A stretch of 9,311 bases of DNA from NCBI GenBank assembly GCA_964470035.1, contig CAYYBR010000167.1, positions 1 through 9,311 on the forward strand. Reading direction: 5' to 3'. A model generated the notes under the pieces. That model had not been told where the DNA came from and made no database searches. It saw nothing but the letters and a program-made list of their open reading frames with translations. A program made the position numbers and the translations under genes. Below are positions 1 through 6,659 of this stretch, piece after piece. The first letter of the stretch is position 1; each line of letters begins with the position of its first letter. The stretch comes from JAJRXG01 sp964470035 (GTDB lineage Bacteria > Bacteroidota > Bacteroidia > Chitinophagales > Saprospiraceae).

Positions 1-286
1 AATAGTAAGCAATATGTTGATTGTTATGAACCACCCGTCCATGCTCATCTTCTAATGATTTTAATAGGTGTTTTAACGCCGGGCTTAGTTCTTCTATAGA
101 TTGTGCATCTTTTGCCAGCTCGTATACTTTGGGCTTCAAAGTGTCCCAGTCAACGTTGTTCCTATAAAGTGAGGCTGTTTCCGCATGAGTGATAATTTTA
201 TCGAGCGTAAGACGGACCTGATCATTTTGTTGCCCACATGCATGTACTGAGATCAATAAGATTATCCCAAATATATAGTGCTTCAT
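1..286 (-). CDS. S41-family (C-terminal processing) peptidase, lipoprotein; N-terminal part only
   Basis: The gene starts at the ATG at 286-284 and runs off the left edge, so only the first 95 residues are visible. It opens with MKHYIFGIILLISVHAC, a short signal peptide with a plausible lipobox ending at Cys17, so the protein is probably lipid-anchored in the envelope. Residues 25-95 (an LDKIITHAE segment, then NNVDWDTLKPKVYELAKDA, then a LKHLLKSLEDEHGRVV segment around 71-86) match the helical N-terminal region that precedes the PDZ and protease core in Bacteroidota S41 peptidases, where a 'LLDSLGD-H' motif is usual. The Ser/Lys catalytic part lies outside the window, so activity cannot be judged. 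The start is preceded by an A-rich CTAAAAAGATAACA. It lies 101 bp downstream of the HExxH gene on the same strand. The family call rests on the N-terminal pattern alone. Confidence 0.72.
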   Translation of the reverse strand, partial: MKHYIFGIILLISVHACGQQNDQVRLTLDKIITHAETASLYRNNVDWDTLKPKVYELAKDAQSIEELSPALKHLLKSLEDEHGRVVHNNQHIAYY

Positions 287-387
287 TGTTATCTTTTTAG
301 TGCAGGATATCGTATGATGATCGGTTGATACTACGTCGAAGGAGCGGATATGATATTGTCATCTCTTATTATTGCCAGTCATATCTG

Positions 388-1128
388 CTAGATCAGTGCT
401 ATTTCCATTTCCTCTAGTATTGCTTGGGGGGTAAGGTTTTCGTTTTCTACTATCTCTAATATATCGAGTTTTTTGTAGTCCATTAGATATTCCATAACGA
501 TCCTGTCTCTCAAATATAGTTTTGGAGTCATTGATCCATATTCGGTTTGAATCCACGGACTTGCCGACTTCTTGTACAATGTATACAAATCTAGTAGTTT
601 GTATTCTGGATTATTTTTCAATGGATAATAAGAAATGTATTCGCTATATCCTTCATTTATCCAAGAAGGTGTTTTCATAAATCCAAGGAAAGCATAATCT
701 GTATACATTTGACTATGGACTGCTTCGTGACTTATTAATTGAACTAAATTGGCCCACCCATATCTATCTGATCCTTTAATAATTTTACTTTGAACAAAAT
801 CAGGGTCACCAAAGTATAGGTGTTTATCATAATTTGCTGATGCCAAGTGATCTACACCGAATAGCTTGACGATTGACTCATATGAAGTTCCTTTTACAAA
901 ATACAGCTCAAAAGTTTGGTCTTCTTGATAAAAGTGACTCCGTTTTATATTTGCCATAACAGAATCCAAGGCGTTTTTCAGGTCACTATTTAACTCAATT
1001 GGATGCTTTGAATAAAGCTCAAATGATTTGTACTCTAGTTTCTTGTCTATGAATAGTTCAGGAAATTGCAATACTCCCAATGTTGCCAGCCCAAATATTA
1101 TAATCACCAGTAATATTCTCTTTATCAA
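388..1128 (-). CDS. Membrane-anchored HExxH zinc metalloprotease-like protein (gluzincin-type)
   Basis: A 246-residue protein. Residues 1-20 (MIKRILLVIIIFGLATLGVL) form a positively charged start followed by one hydrophobic helix without a lipobox Cys, indicating a signal anchor with the body outside the inner membrane. The zinc-binding signature HEAVH is at 134-138 within LISHEAVHSQMY, and WINEG at 156-160 supplies Glu159, spaced like the third zinc ligand of gluzincins (HExxH, then a Glu 20 or more residues on). This arrangement resembles the 'peptidase MA-like' group. The substrate is unknown. The frame has no ATG near its beginning: it opens just after a TGA at 1149-1147, and the only sensible start is TTG at 1128, preceded by AAAATAAAAGA. 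An overlapping ATG at 1150 gives only five codons. The family is inferred from motifs; that it is a zincin is fairly secure, that it is an active protease is not. Confidence 0.75.
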   Translation of the reverse strand: MIKRILLVIIIFGLATLGVLQFPELFIDKKLEYKSFELYSKHPIELNSDLKNALDSVMANIKRSHFYQEDQTFELYFVKGTSYESIVKLFGVDHLASANYDKHLYFGDPDFVQSKIIKGSDRYGWANLVQLISHEAVHSQMYTDYAFLGFMKTPSWINEGYSEYISYYPLKNNPEYKLLDLYTLYKKSASPWIQTEYGSMTPKLYLRDRIVMEYLMDYKKLDILEIVENENLTPQAILEEMEIALI

Positions 1129-1207
1129 TCTTTTATTTTTGATTGGTCATAAAGGTGTCGTAGATGGACCTGGCGACGCGTAACTGTCAATGCTATCATA
1201 TACAATA

Positions 1208-1747
1208 TTAGTGACTGGCAACTTTTATATCCCAGTTTTCTTTCCCAATTCTAAAAGTCAAATCCGATTCAATGTCTTTTGCAAACCTTGGGTAGTTAGT
1301 ATTGTCGATTACTATACCGCCAAGTTTTTTAAGAGCTTTTTGAGAGCGAACATTCTCTATGCCTACATAGAAAATAACATGGTCTACGTGCTGTAAGGCA
1401 AAATCAATCATCAGTTTTTTAACAGCTTTATTGTATTTGCCACCCCATTTGTCTCGCGATAAAAATGTCCATCCTATTTCTATTGCGTTTTCTGAATCAC
1501 CAATTACTTTGAACCTTGAGCTGCCGATTAGTTCTCCGGTTGATTTTTCTATAATTTTAAAGGCTCCTTTGGAGTCAATCGATTCTGAGAAGAATTTTGT
1601 AAAAACCTCTTTCTTGTACCTATCTGAACATGGATGTTGCTCCCAGATCAACGGATCTTTTGCCACTTCGTATAGCGCTTCATAGTCGTTTTCATCCAAG
1701 GGTTCTATAATGACTAATTCATCTTCTAATTTTGATTGCAGATTCAT
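1208..1747 (-). CDS. GNAT family N-acetyltransferase (RimJ/RimL-like, Acetyltransf_3)
   Basis: A 179-residue cytosolic protein that should transfer acetyl from acetyl-CoA to an amine. The N-terminal segment around 11-40 (LVIIEPLDENDYEALYEVA, then DPLIWEQHP) is the strand-helix opening typical of the RimJ/RimL-like branch. GELIGSSRF at 71-79 and AIEIGWTFLSRDKWGGKYN at 88-106 form strand 4 and the acetyl-CoA pyrophosphate loop; the usual Q/R-x-x-G-x-G/A appears here as R98-D-K-W-G-G103, a variant common in this branch. ENVRSQKALKKLGG at 131-144 is motif B. The length is normal and the domain is complete. The ATG at 1747-1745 follows GCAAAAAGAAAAGCTAAT. The acceptor substrate cannot be told from the sequence; members of this branch act on protein N-termini, small molecules or antibiotics. 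It sits between the hydrolase and HExxH genes with 105 and 79 bp gaps, so it need not belong to either functionally. Confidence 0.9.
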   Translation of the reverse strand: MNLQSKLEDELVIIEPLDENDYEALYEVAKDPLIWEQHPCSDRYKKEVFTKFFSESIDSKGAFKIIEKSTGELIGSSRFKVIGDSENAIEIGWTFLSRDKWGGKYNKAVKKLMIDFALQHVDHVIFYVGIENVRSQKALKKLGGIVIDNTNYPRFAKDIESDLTFRIGKENWDIKVASH

Positions 1748-1770
1748 ATTAGCTTTTCTTTTTGCTAGCT

Positions 1771-1793
1771 TCTATCAGTCTATCGTGTCTATC
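1771..1793. repeat. Three closely spaced TCTATC (GATAGA) hexamers upstream of the GNAT gene
   Basis: The hexamer TCTATC occurs at 1771-1776, 1779-1784 and 1788-1793, with starts 8 and 9 bp apart, lying 24-46 bp upstream of the ATG at 1747 (read as GATAGA on the coding strand). The copies can be seen directly. A role as an operator or as chance low-complexity sequence cannot be separated from this alone. Confidence 0.3.
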
Positions 1794-1796
1794 GAT

Positions 1797-1820
1797 TCTC
1801 CTGAGAGAAGCAAAAGGAGA
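1797..1820. repeat. Inverted repeat TCTCCT/AGGAGA between hydrolase and GNAT genes
   Basis: TCTCCT at 1797-1802 pairs with AGGAGA at 1815-1820 across a 12-base purine-rich loop. It lies in the 105-bp gap after the hydrolase stop and before the GNAT start. Neither strand has a U-run after the stem, so it is not a standard intrinsic terminator. It may be a weak mRNA hairpin or coincidence. Confidence 0.25.
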
Positions 1821-1852
1821 TGTTACGATTATGAACTGGTGTGCGCAGCTAT

Positions 1853-2776
1853 TTAGTATTGCTTGTTAGTTTTGCTACTGATTACTAAGGACTTTTGCTT
1901 TATCCAATTCACGGATATATTTATCGGCTCTGCTTTATTTGTATTATGTCCTAGTAACGGAAATAGTTCATATTCAAATGGCTTGCCATTCGCTTTATAT
2001 TCATCAAGATACTCGATGCATAGCCTTACAGGTATCTGAATATCCTTTTCTCCAAAGATCCATAAGCCAGGGAGAGATAGCTCTTTAAGTACGTCCTTAG
2101 GATCAGTATCTACAAAGTCATATTTGTCTAGATCATTGAATACGTGTTCTCGTGCTTCTGCTTCCGTGTGTTTTTCCCAGAAGTTGGTATCTCCATTGGT
2201 GTAAAACTGAAACCTCAGTTGCTCAAGCGTAGTGATGGTTGGGCTGCTCATCAAAACCATAAACTGTACTCGTGGATTACTGTTAGCAACCTTGGGTATG
2301 ATCCATCCTGCTTGACTAGCACCGATCAATCCAAGTGGTATGTCTATGTTCCTTTCGTGGATAGCATCTATAGCTGCACTAGCATCTTTTGCTAATAAGT
2401 TCAGATTTTCAACACTGATATTATTAGTCCCTACTTCTGGGCCAGCATACACTCCGCCAGATTCTCCAACTCCACGTTTGTCATAGGTAAAGGCCAGGAT
2501 ATTCTCTTGTGCTAATTGTTTGGCAAACTTCGCCATACGAGGTACTTGGTCAGATCCATGAACGATGACAACGGCTGATTGAGGATGACTAGGGCTATAG
2601 ATGGTACCAGCAAGTATAACTCCTTCACTTTCGAAGGTTACATCCTCAGTTTTTATGGAGTCCAGTGATAGAATTACTTGAGGGGAGGGTAGACTGCTTT
2701 TTTGTTCAGCTGTTTTCTGACAACTCAGCATAGTTGCAAGAGCGATGAGAAAGATAAGTCCACTTGTCTGTTTCAT
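1853..2776 (-). CDS. Alpha/beta-hydrolase lipoprotein (dienelactone-hydrolase/acyl-esterase-like)
   Basis: A 307-residue protein starting at the ATG at 2776, chosen over an in-frame ATG at 2935 because it begins a proper signal peptide (MKQTSGLIFLIALATMLSC) with Cys19 as the likely lipidation site, has an upstream GATAAAGAAAGAATACC, and avoids overlap with the gene before it. The alpha/beta-hydrolase fold is clear: VVIVHGSDQ at 69-77 (oxyanion strand), YDKRGVGESGG at 98-108, nucleophile elbow GASQAG at 152-157 (Ser154), FGEKD at 241-245 (acid Asp245) and LLGHN at 274-278 (His277). The triad is complete, so an active serine ester/thioester or peptide hydrolase in the envelope is expected; the substrate is unknown. 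The gene lies 14 bp after the polytopic membrane protein and is almost certainly co-transcribed with it. The lipobox (M-L-S-C) is not ideal but acceptable for Bacteroidota. Confidence 0.88.
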   Translation of the reverse strand: MKQTSGLIFLIALATMLSCQKTAEQKSSLPSPQVILSLDSIKTEDVTFESEGVILAGTIYSPSHPQSAVVIVHGSDQVPRMAKFAKQLAQENILAFTYDKRGVGESGGVYAGPEVGTNNISVENLNLLAKDASAAIDAIHERNIDIPLGLIGASQAGWIIPKVANSNPRVQFMVLMSSPTITTLEQLRFQFYTNGDTNFWEKHTEAEAREHVFNDLDKYDFVDTDPKDVLKELSLPGLWIFGEKDIQIPVRLCIEYLDEYKANGKPFEYELFPLLGHNTNKAEPINISVNWIKQKSLVISSKTNKQY

Positions 2777-2790
2777 TAGGTATTCTTTCT

Positions 2791-3333
2791 TTATCCGGCT
2801 GATAAAAACAGTGTCTTGAGTAGATGTATGAGTTTGTTGATCGTCAAGCAAATAACCAATAACACAAGTCCTATGATTATGGGTAGAATTCCACCAAACG
2901 TAAATATCATCCCGATTACAAATCCTAGTAAGCATTCAGCATAGTGTACCGGTTTGAAGAAAGCAATGAGCAAGGGGAGTAGTATGGCATATTGCAGTAC
3001 ACTTTCGAGACGCAGTTCCCAAAGTAGAGATATAGCGGCACCAAATAGTAAGGCTAGTAAGAACCTAGTCTCAGTTTTGTTATCCTTCTCTGTTGGAAAC
3101 TCATTAGCTTGAGATGCTAAATGATTTCTTCTGTTGACTAAAGAAGCAGTAATCCAAGCTAGCAGAGGCACGGTTACCAAGCCCCACCAGTTAGAGATGG
3201 CAGGCAAATCTTCTCTTGCCAGCAAGTGATGAGAGACAACACCTCCATTAAAATGCTCTATGAGTATAAATGTCCCAGTGAGTAAAAATGTTCCTATAGG
3301 TAATTTAAATCTGTCAGCAAGTAATGACTCCAT
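2791..3333 (-). CDS. Polytopic membrane protein of unknown function (NGGVVSHH signature)
   Basis: A 180-residue hydrophobic protein with about six predicted membrane segments (roughly 12-28, 50-66, 90-106, 111-127, 130-146, 148-166) and a hydrophilic loop at 67-89. Between the first two segments lies a polar stretch, FNGGVVSHHLLAREDLPAIS (28-47) followed by NWWGL, with two adjacent His, an Arg and acidic residues. I recall similar signatures in uncharacterised membrane proteins but cannot name a family. The paired His could bind a metal or form an active site; that is inference. The ATG at 3333 has no evident purine-rich site directly upstream. Its stop is only 14 bp from the hydrolase lipoprotein start, marking a two-gene unit, so the two may act on the same envelope component. 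A 167-bp gap without a recognisable gene precedes it. Confidence 0.75.
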   Translation of the reverse strand: MESLLADRFKLPIGTFLLTGTFILIEHFNGGVVSHHLLAREDLPAISNWWGLVTVPLLAWITASLVNRRNHLASQANEFPTEKDNKTETRFLLALLFGAAISLLWELRLESVLQYAILLPLLIAFFKPVHYAECLLGFVIGMIFTFGGILPIIIGLVLLVICLTINKLIHLLKTLFLSAG

Positions 3334-3500
3334 ATGAGAAGTTTGATCGAAGTACTGAACATACTCATATAGAGAGAGGTGCTTAAGAATTATCGACTAA
3401 TGATAATCTTTGTTCTATTAGTAGCTTTATATAGTGACTTCATATTTGTCTTTCATTTATGGTATAAGCCAACTTGAGTTCTGGTTGTTTCATTCGCCTG

Positions 3501-4841
3501 TCACTCTTTGTAAAACCAAAGATTCTGGCCATCTAGCCACTTGAGTTCGTCGTCAATGTATCGATGTCGATCTACTCGGATATAATGTTCTGTCAGATCC
3601 AACTCATGTATCGGGATCATGGCCAGTAGGCCATTTTGTTCTCGTAGGGGATGATAGTAGAATCTGAAATTGACCTCCGTATAGGTGCTGTCATCTATCG
3701 TGACGCGCCATAGCCGCTTCATGCAATCCAGTAATTGCTCTGTATCAGACTCGGGATTGCTGATTTGCCCAGCGCTAAAAGCACCACGTATTTTAAAACC
3801 AGTTATATAGCCAGGCTCTATCTCTGGACAAAAATGGGCGATCGAATTATCATGTTCTTTTGGTGTATATGGGGCGAATAAGCGGATGTAATTATCACCG
3901 ATCACCTTAGACTGTATGCTACAAAAACCCTTCGTAACTTCTCCAGATGCATTGTCCTCGTAATATCCATATAGATACCAATGGTCCTGAGTATATTCAG
4001 AGGACATATATGCATCTCCTGTATATTTCAACGACATCATGGTGATGATGGCGATACCGATGGGCAGGATGCTGATCGCCAGCTTTCGCCCTAATTTGTT
4101 GTCCACGAGGTTATAATACAGGGGTCTATAAATATTAGCAAACGTGATAAAGCCATAGAAGCGATAGAACGGATAATACAGCTTACTCCAAGTATTAAAT
4201 CTCTTCAACCAACCAAAAGTGATGAAGTCTAAAAGATAGATGAGGCCCAAAGCAAAATATACCATAAGGACTATATCGTCGAGGCCTGTATCCCTACTAT
4301 TATTGAAGATATCCTGTCCTAAGGCCATCCTCGTAGATACCTGAAGTGCAATAGCAACCAATAAGAAGCTTCCTGCAGACAATATGGAGAAAACCAACAG
4401 AAACATATACGCAAAAGATATACTGCATAGCTTATCTAACCGCAATACATATCGATCAAAAGAAGGTATCTTCTTCTGTAGAAATCCATCAAATTGGTCG
4501 CTTAGTCTGAGTTTGTCCCACTCAATATCTCCTGACACGCTTCTCAGGCCTATTGTGCTTATCCATAGCCCTCGCAGAAATACGTGAAATACGATAGCGA
4601 TAATTAGTACATAATAGGCGGCTCGAAATATATGATAGGGTAACTCTATAATCGAAAGACCCATACTCTGCCTACCCAAGGCGACGATATCATCATGGAG
4701 TGCATGGTAAGGCTCCAGACCTGCGAGCAAGAGGAATATGACAAAACCCGATAGGATGAGCTCGAGTTGCCAGCTTTCTAACTGAATCTTATCTAACCAT
4801 GTCGAAAGGTCTTGTTTGTTTGGGTCTTCTGTATTATCCAA
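3501..4841 (-). CDS. Unrecognised polytopic membrane protein with large C-terminal extracytoplasmic-type domain
   Basis: A 446-residue protein that I do not recognise. About five hydrophobic segments are visible: 27-42, 72-94, 141-167, 189-211 and 255-271. An amphipathic linker (96-137) lies between the second and third. After the last helix about 175 residues form a soluble domain rich in Tyr, His and charged residues, with Cys307, Cys338 and Cys373. If the N-terminus is cytoplasmic, five crossings place this domain outside, where Cys could form a disulfide; this is inference. The frame contains no ATG before residue 60; an open stretch begins after TGA at 4892-4890, and TTG at 4841 gives a start with a charged N-terminus (DNTEDPNKQDL) and complete first helix. 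The long open frame with strongly patterned hydrophobicity supports a real gene. No enzyme motif, ATPase motif or known sensor domain was seen. Confidence 0.75.
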   Translation of the reverse strand: MDNTEDPNKQDLSTWLDKIQLESWQLELILSGFVIFLLLAGLEPYHALHDDIVALGRQSMGLSIIELPYHIFRAAYYVLIIAIVFHVFLRGLWISTIGLRSVSGDIEWDKLRLSDQFDGFLQKKIPSFDRYVLRLDKLCSISFAYMFLLVFSILSAGSFLLVAIALQVSTRMALGQDIFNNSRDTGLDDIVLMVYFALGLIYLLDFITFGWLKRFNTWSKLYYPFYRFYGFITFANIYRPLYYNLVDNKLGRKLAISILPIGIAIITMMSLKYTGDAYMSSEYTQDHWYLYGYYEDNASGEVTKGFCSIQSKVIGDNYIRLFAPYTPKEHDNSIAHFCPEIEPGYITGFKIRGAFSAGQISNPESDTEQLLDCMKRLWRVTIDDSTYTEVNFRFYYHPLREQNGLLAMIPIHELDLTEHYIRVDRHRYIDDELKWLDGQNLWFYKE

Positions 4842-4897
4842 TTTATTGGGCTTGTACTCGTCAAGATAATGATAAGTACTCAGATAAAATCAATTAC

Positions 4898-4915
4898 AAA
4901 AGCCTCACTTTGAGG
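4898..4915 (-). terminator. Weak intrinsic-terminator-like hairpin after the truncated ASCH gene
   Basis: On the minus strand CCTCA-AAG-TGAGG (4915-4903) forms a 5-bp stem with a 3-base loop and is followed by CTTTTG. It lies 15 bp after the ASCH stop codon at 4931 and before the 446-residue membrane protein. Stem and T-run are both short, so termination would be partial at best. Confidence 0.35.
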
Positions 4916-4930
4916 ATCTCATTCGTTAAT

Positions 4931-5215
4931 TTACATTATTCTCTTTTGGTTATTTTGATGCCCTGAGACGAAGGAGGATCTGAGATCATATTGGACACCA
5001 ATATTGGGAAGAGATTTATTATTCTTCTTGTACCACCATAAAAATGTAGCTGTTGCTTGATTGATACCATTAACCACTAATTCAACACATTCATTTGCAT
5101 CTTTTTCATTATCGCAGAAATAGAATGACTCTGGTATTAGCCTAATTTTATTAGCAGAATAGTTCTTAAGAAACGAATTCCATAAATTGATTACAGACGT
5201 ATTATTGTCTTTCAT
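4931..5215 (-). CDS. ASCH-domain protein, C-terminally truncated (probable pseudogene or remnant)
   Basis: The 94-residue product begins like Bacteroidota ASCH-domain proteins: INLWNSFLKNY (9-19), FYFCDNEKDANECVELVVNG (31-50), then INQATATFLWWYKKNNKSLP (51-70) and NIG (71-73). ASCH domains are small beta-barrel, PUA-like folds linked to RNA-related functions, and full-length relatives of this type run to about 150 residues. In relatives the segment after 'LP-x-IG' continues as a strand with a D-W-G-type turn and an ATT/RTT-x-V core. Here resemblance stops at Gly73 (near base 4997) and a 21-residue polar tail ending QNNQKRIM follows. No missing half is visible in any frame downstream, so this looks like a deletion or replacement rather than a simple frameshift. 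The ATG at 5215 lies 2 bp after the stop of the small membrane protein, implying translational coupling. Function is probably lost because the barrel is incomplete. Confidence 0.7.
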   Translation of the reverse strand: MKDNNTSVINLWNSFLKNYSANKIRLIPESFYFCDNEKDANECVELVVNGINQATATFLWWYKKNNKSLPNIGVQYDLRSSFVSGHQNNQKRIM

Positions 5216-5217
5216 TT

Positions 5218-5463
5218 TTAATTTCTCGATGCTAACTCTGCTTTGATCTTTTTCATATTGCCCATAATCAATGGTATCATACCACTTAAAGCTATAGGCA
5301 CTACGATTAAAGCATTAAAAACTCCATCATCGTTAGCGTATATAAGTCCATAAATACAGGCTATGTAGAGAACTACCAAAGCTCCTATGAGAGCTCCGTT
5401 TACGATTTTTAATCCTCTTAATTCTCCTTCCAGCTTTTCTGTGGTTTTCTCGTTTAACTTCAT
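5218..5463 (-). CDS. Small two-helix membrane protein of unknown function
   Basis: An 81-residue protein: a charged N-terminal helix (MKLNEKTTEKLEGELRGLK, 1-19), a first hydrophobic segment at 20-41, a short polar turn (ANDDG, 43-47), a second hydrophobic segment at 49-69, and a basic tail MKKIKAELASRN. Both termini are therefore probably cytoplasmic. The architecture resembles small uncharacterised Bacteroidota proteins. The frame extends to a TTG at 5520, but the ATG at 5463 is preferred because the extra 19 residues lack membrane or coil character and the ATG start gives the usual layout. It is followed after 2 bp by the truncated ASCH gene; no functional link between the two families is known to me. 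A 234-bp stretch without a gene lies upstream, so its promoter is probably there, although I see no convincing -33/-7 Bacteroidota promoter. Confidence 0.7.
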   Translation of the reverse strand: MKLNEKTTEKLEGELRGLKIVNGALIGALVVLYIACIYGLIYANDDGVFNALIVVPIALSGMIPLIMGNMKKIKAELASRN

Positions 5464-5697
5464 GCCTGCGAAAATTTGATGGTATTTGTTAGTATTCAAT
5501 GCGATCAACCTACGTCTCAACTGGAAAAGATCAGGATCATTTTGTTAACTACAACCTCAAAGCGCTGATTAATTTAGGCGCAACCAAAAGATAACAATAA
5601 TGCTTAAAAGTAGTAATACTATAAGATCTAACGTATTCTAAGGAAGGGGCATAGGCAAAAGGAGCTAGAGTAAGCAGGGCTTGATATACATACTATG

Positions 5698-6609
5698 TTA
5701 CTTACCTTTTTCTTTTATAACATCAATAATATCTGTACTCACCCAATAGATATCTTGATTACTTGTATAAAATAGATACTTGCCATCTTTAGTAACAAAT
5801 GGACATAGTTCGTGTTCTTCTGAGTTGATTGGTTCTCCCATATTTATGGCTTGGGTCCAATTATCATTTTCATCTTTAAAGCTGATATATAAATCACCTT
5901 TGCCAAACCCTGTTCTTCTTGCTGAGCAAAATATGATATACGACTCGTCTGGAGAAATGAATACATCGCCCTCATATCCTGGGGTATTGATAGAATCACT
6001 CAACTTTAGCGGAGTTGTAAATTCTCCTTCCTCAATATCAGATTTGTAAATGTCTAAATCATGTTTTCTTTTTTCACTTTTACCCTTGTTGGATGCAAAA
6101 TACATGGCTCCATTTTCAGAGAATGAAATATAAAATTCCTGACCATCTGTATTGATAGCCGTGCCGGCATTGATTGGTGCAGACCATTTCTCTCCTTTTC
6201 TTTGAGAATACCAGATGTCATGATCCTTTATAGTGTCCTGATCATCTCTTGGTTTGTCCGAGATGTAGTAGAGCCTATTTTCATCATTCGATAAAAACGG
6301 GTCATTCATGCTGTATGCTGAATCAGAAAGTATAGTAACTGGCTCACTCCAATGGCCATTCTGATACGCAGTGTATTTTATGAAAGCCCGATTAGCTGAA
6401 TCTACTCCAAAATAAAATTCATCATTTCCCTTATTAAAAACTGACCCGAATTCTGATATTGAATCTTTGCTTACAAACCCTTTGGCAAAGATCAATGGTT
6501 GTAAGGATGGTGTTGTCTTGTCTATGTAAGTATGTGCATTTTGCATTTTCTTACTACATCCAACGGCGACTAGAGCTAGAATTAACAATGTGTTGTATAG
6601 TTCTTTCAT
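5698..6609 (-). CDS. PD40/TolB-like beta-propeller lipoprotein
   Basis: A 303-residue protein starting at ATG 6609, chosen over an in-frame GTG at 6630 because it begins the signal peptide MKELYNTLLILALVAVGC with Cys18 as lipidation site. The rest consists of repeated WD40-like PD40 blades, recognisable by 'xxSxDxxxLYYxS' strands: FGSVFNKGNDEFYFG (54-68), DPFLSNDENRLYYISDKP (103-120), EFYISFSENGAMYFASNKG (158-176), DVFISPDESYIIFCSARR (215-232) and CPFVTKDGKYLFYTSN (269-284). Intervening D-I-W/Y and W-S-x-P-I/V-N/T segments (DIWYSQ...KWSAPINAG, DLDIYKS, DLYISF...WTQAINMG) are typical of Bacteroidota OmpA-linked and stand-alone propellers. These proteins bind rather than catalyse; the ligand or partner is unknown and no OmpA/peptidoglycan domain is attached. 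It lies 50 bp after the zincin-Ig lipoprotein and is probably the last gene of that unit. No clear terminator was found after its stop. Confidence 0.88.
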   Translation of the reverse strand: MKELYNTLLILALVAVGCSKKMQNAHTYIDKTTPSLQPLIFAKGFVSKDSISEFGSVFNKGNDEFYFGVDSANRAFIKYTAYQNGHWSEPVTILSDSAYSMNDPFLSNDENRLYYISDKPRDDQDTIKDHDIWYSQRKGEKWSAPINAGTAINTDGQEFYISFSENGAMYFASNKGKSEKRKHDLDIYKSDIEEGEFTTPLKLSDSINTPGYEGDVFISPDESYIIFCSARRTGFGKGDLYISFKDENDNWTQAINMGEPINSEEHELCPFVTKDGKYLFYTSNQDIYWVSTDIIDVIKEKGK

Positions 6610-6659
6610 CTTTCTACTTGGAGATAGCACATATGGTGTACAGCATCTCTTTACTTTAT

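Noticed and set aside
359..556. A 65-codon minus-strand frame overlapping the end of the HExxH gene.
   Set aside because: It lies mostly in an alternative frame of that gene and its product is polar and low in complexity, with no recognisable feature.
2777..2935. Upstream in-frame extension of the alpha/beta hydrolase to an ATG at 2935.
   Set aside because: It would overlap the membrane-protein gene by over 140 bp and bury a clear lipoprotein signal peptide; ATG 2776 explains both.
3390..3493. Two 17-residue ATG frames overlapping by ATGA just after the 446-residue gene (3440-3493 and 3390-3443, minus strand).
   Set aside because: Frames this short are expected by chance in AT-rich DNA. Neither shows a hydrophobic segment or recognisable motif, although the first has an AGG-like site upstream.
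5464..5697. The 234-bp spacer as a hidden gene or regulatory RNA.
   Set aside because: No open frame with protein-like composition, no strong hairpin with a T-run and no convincing promoter pair were found on either strand.
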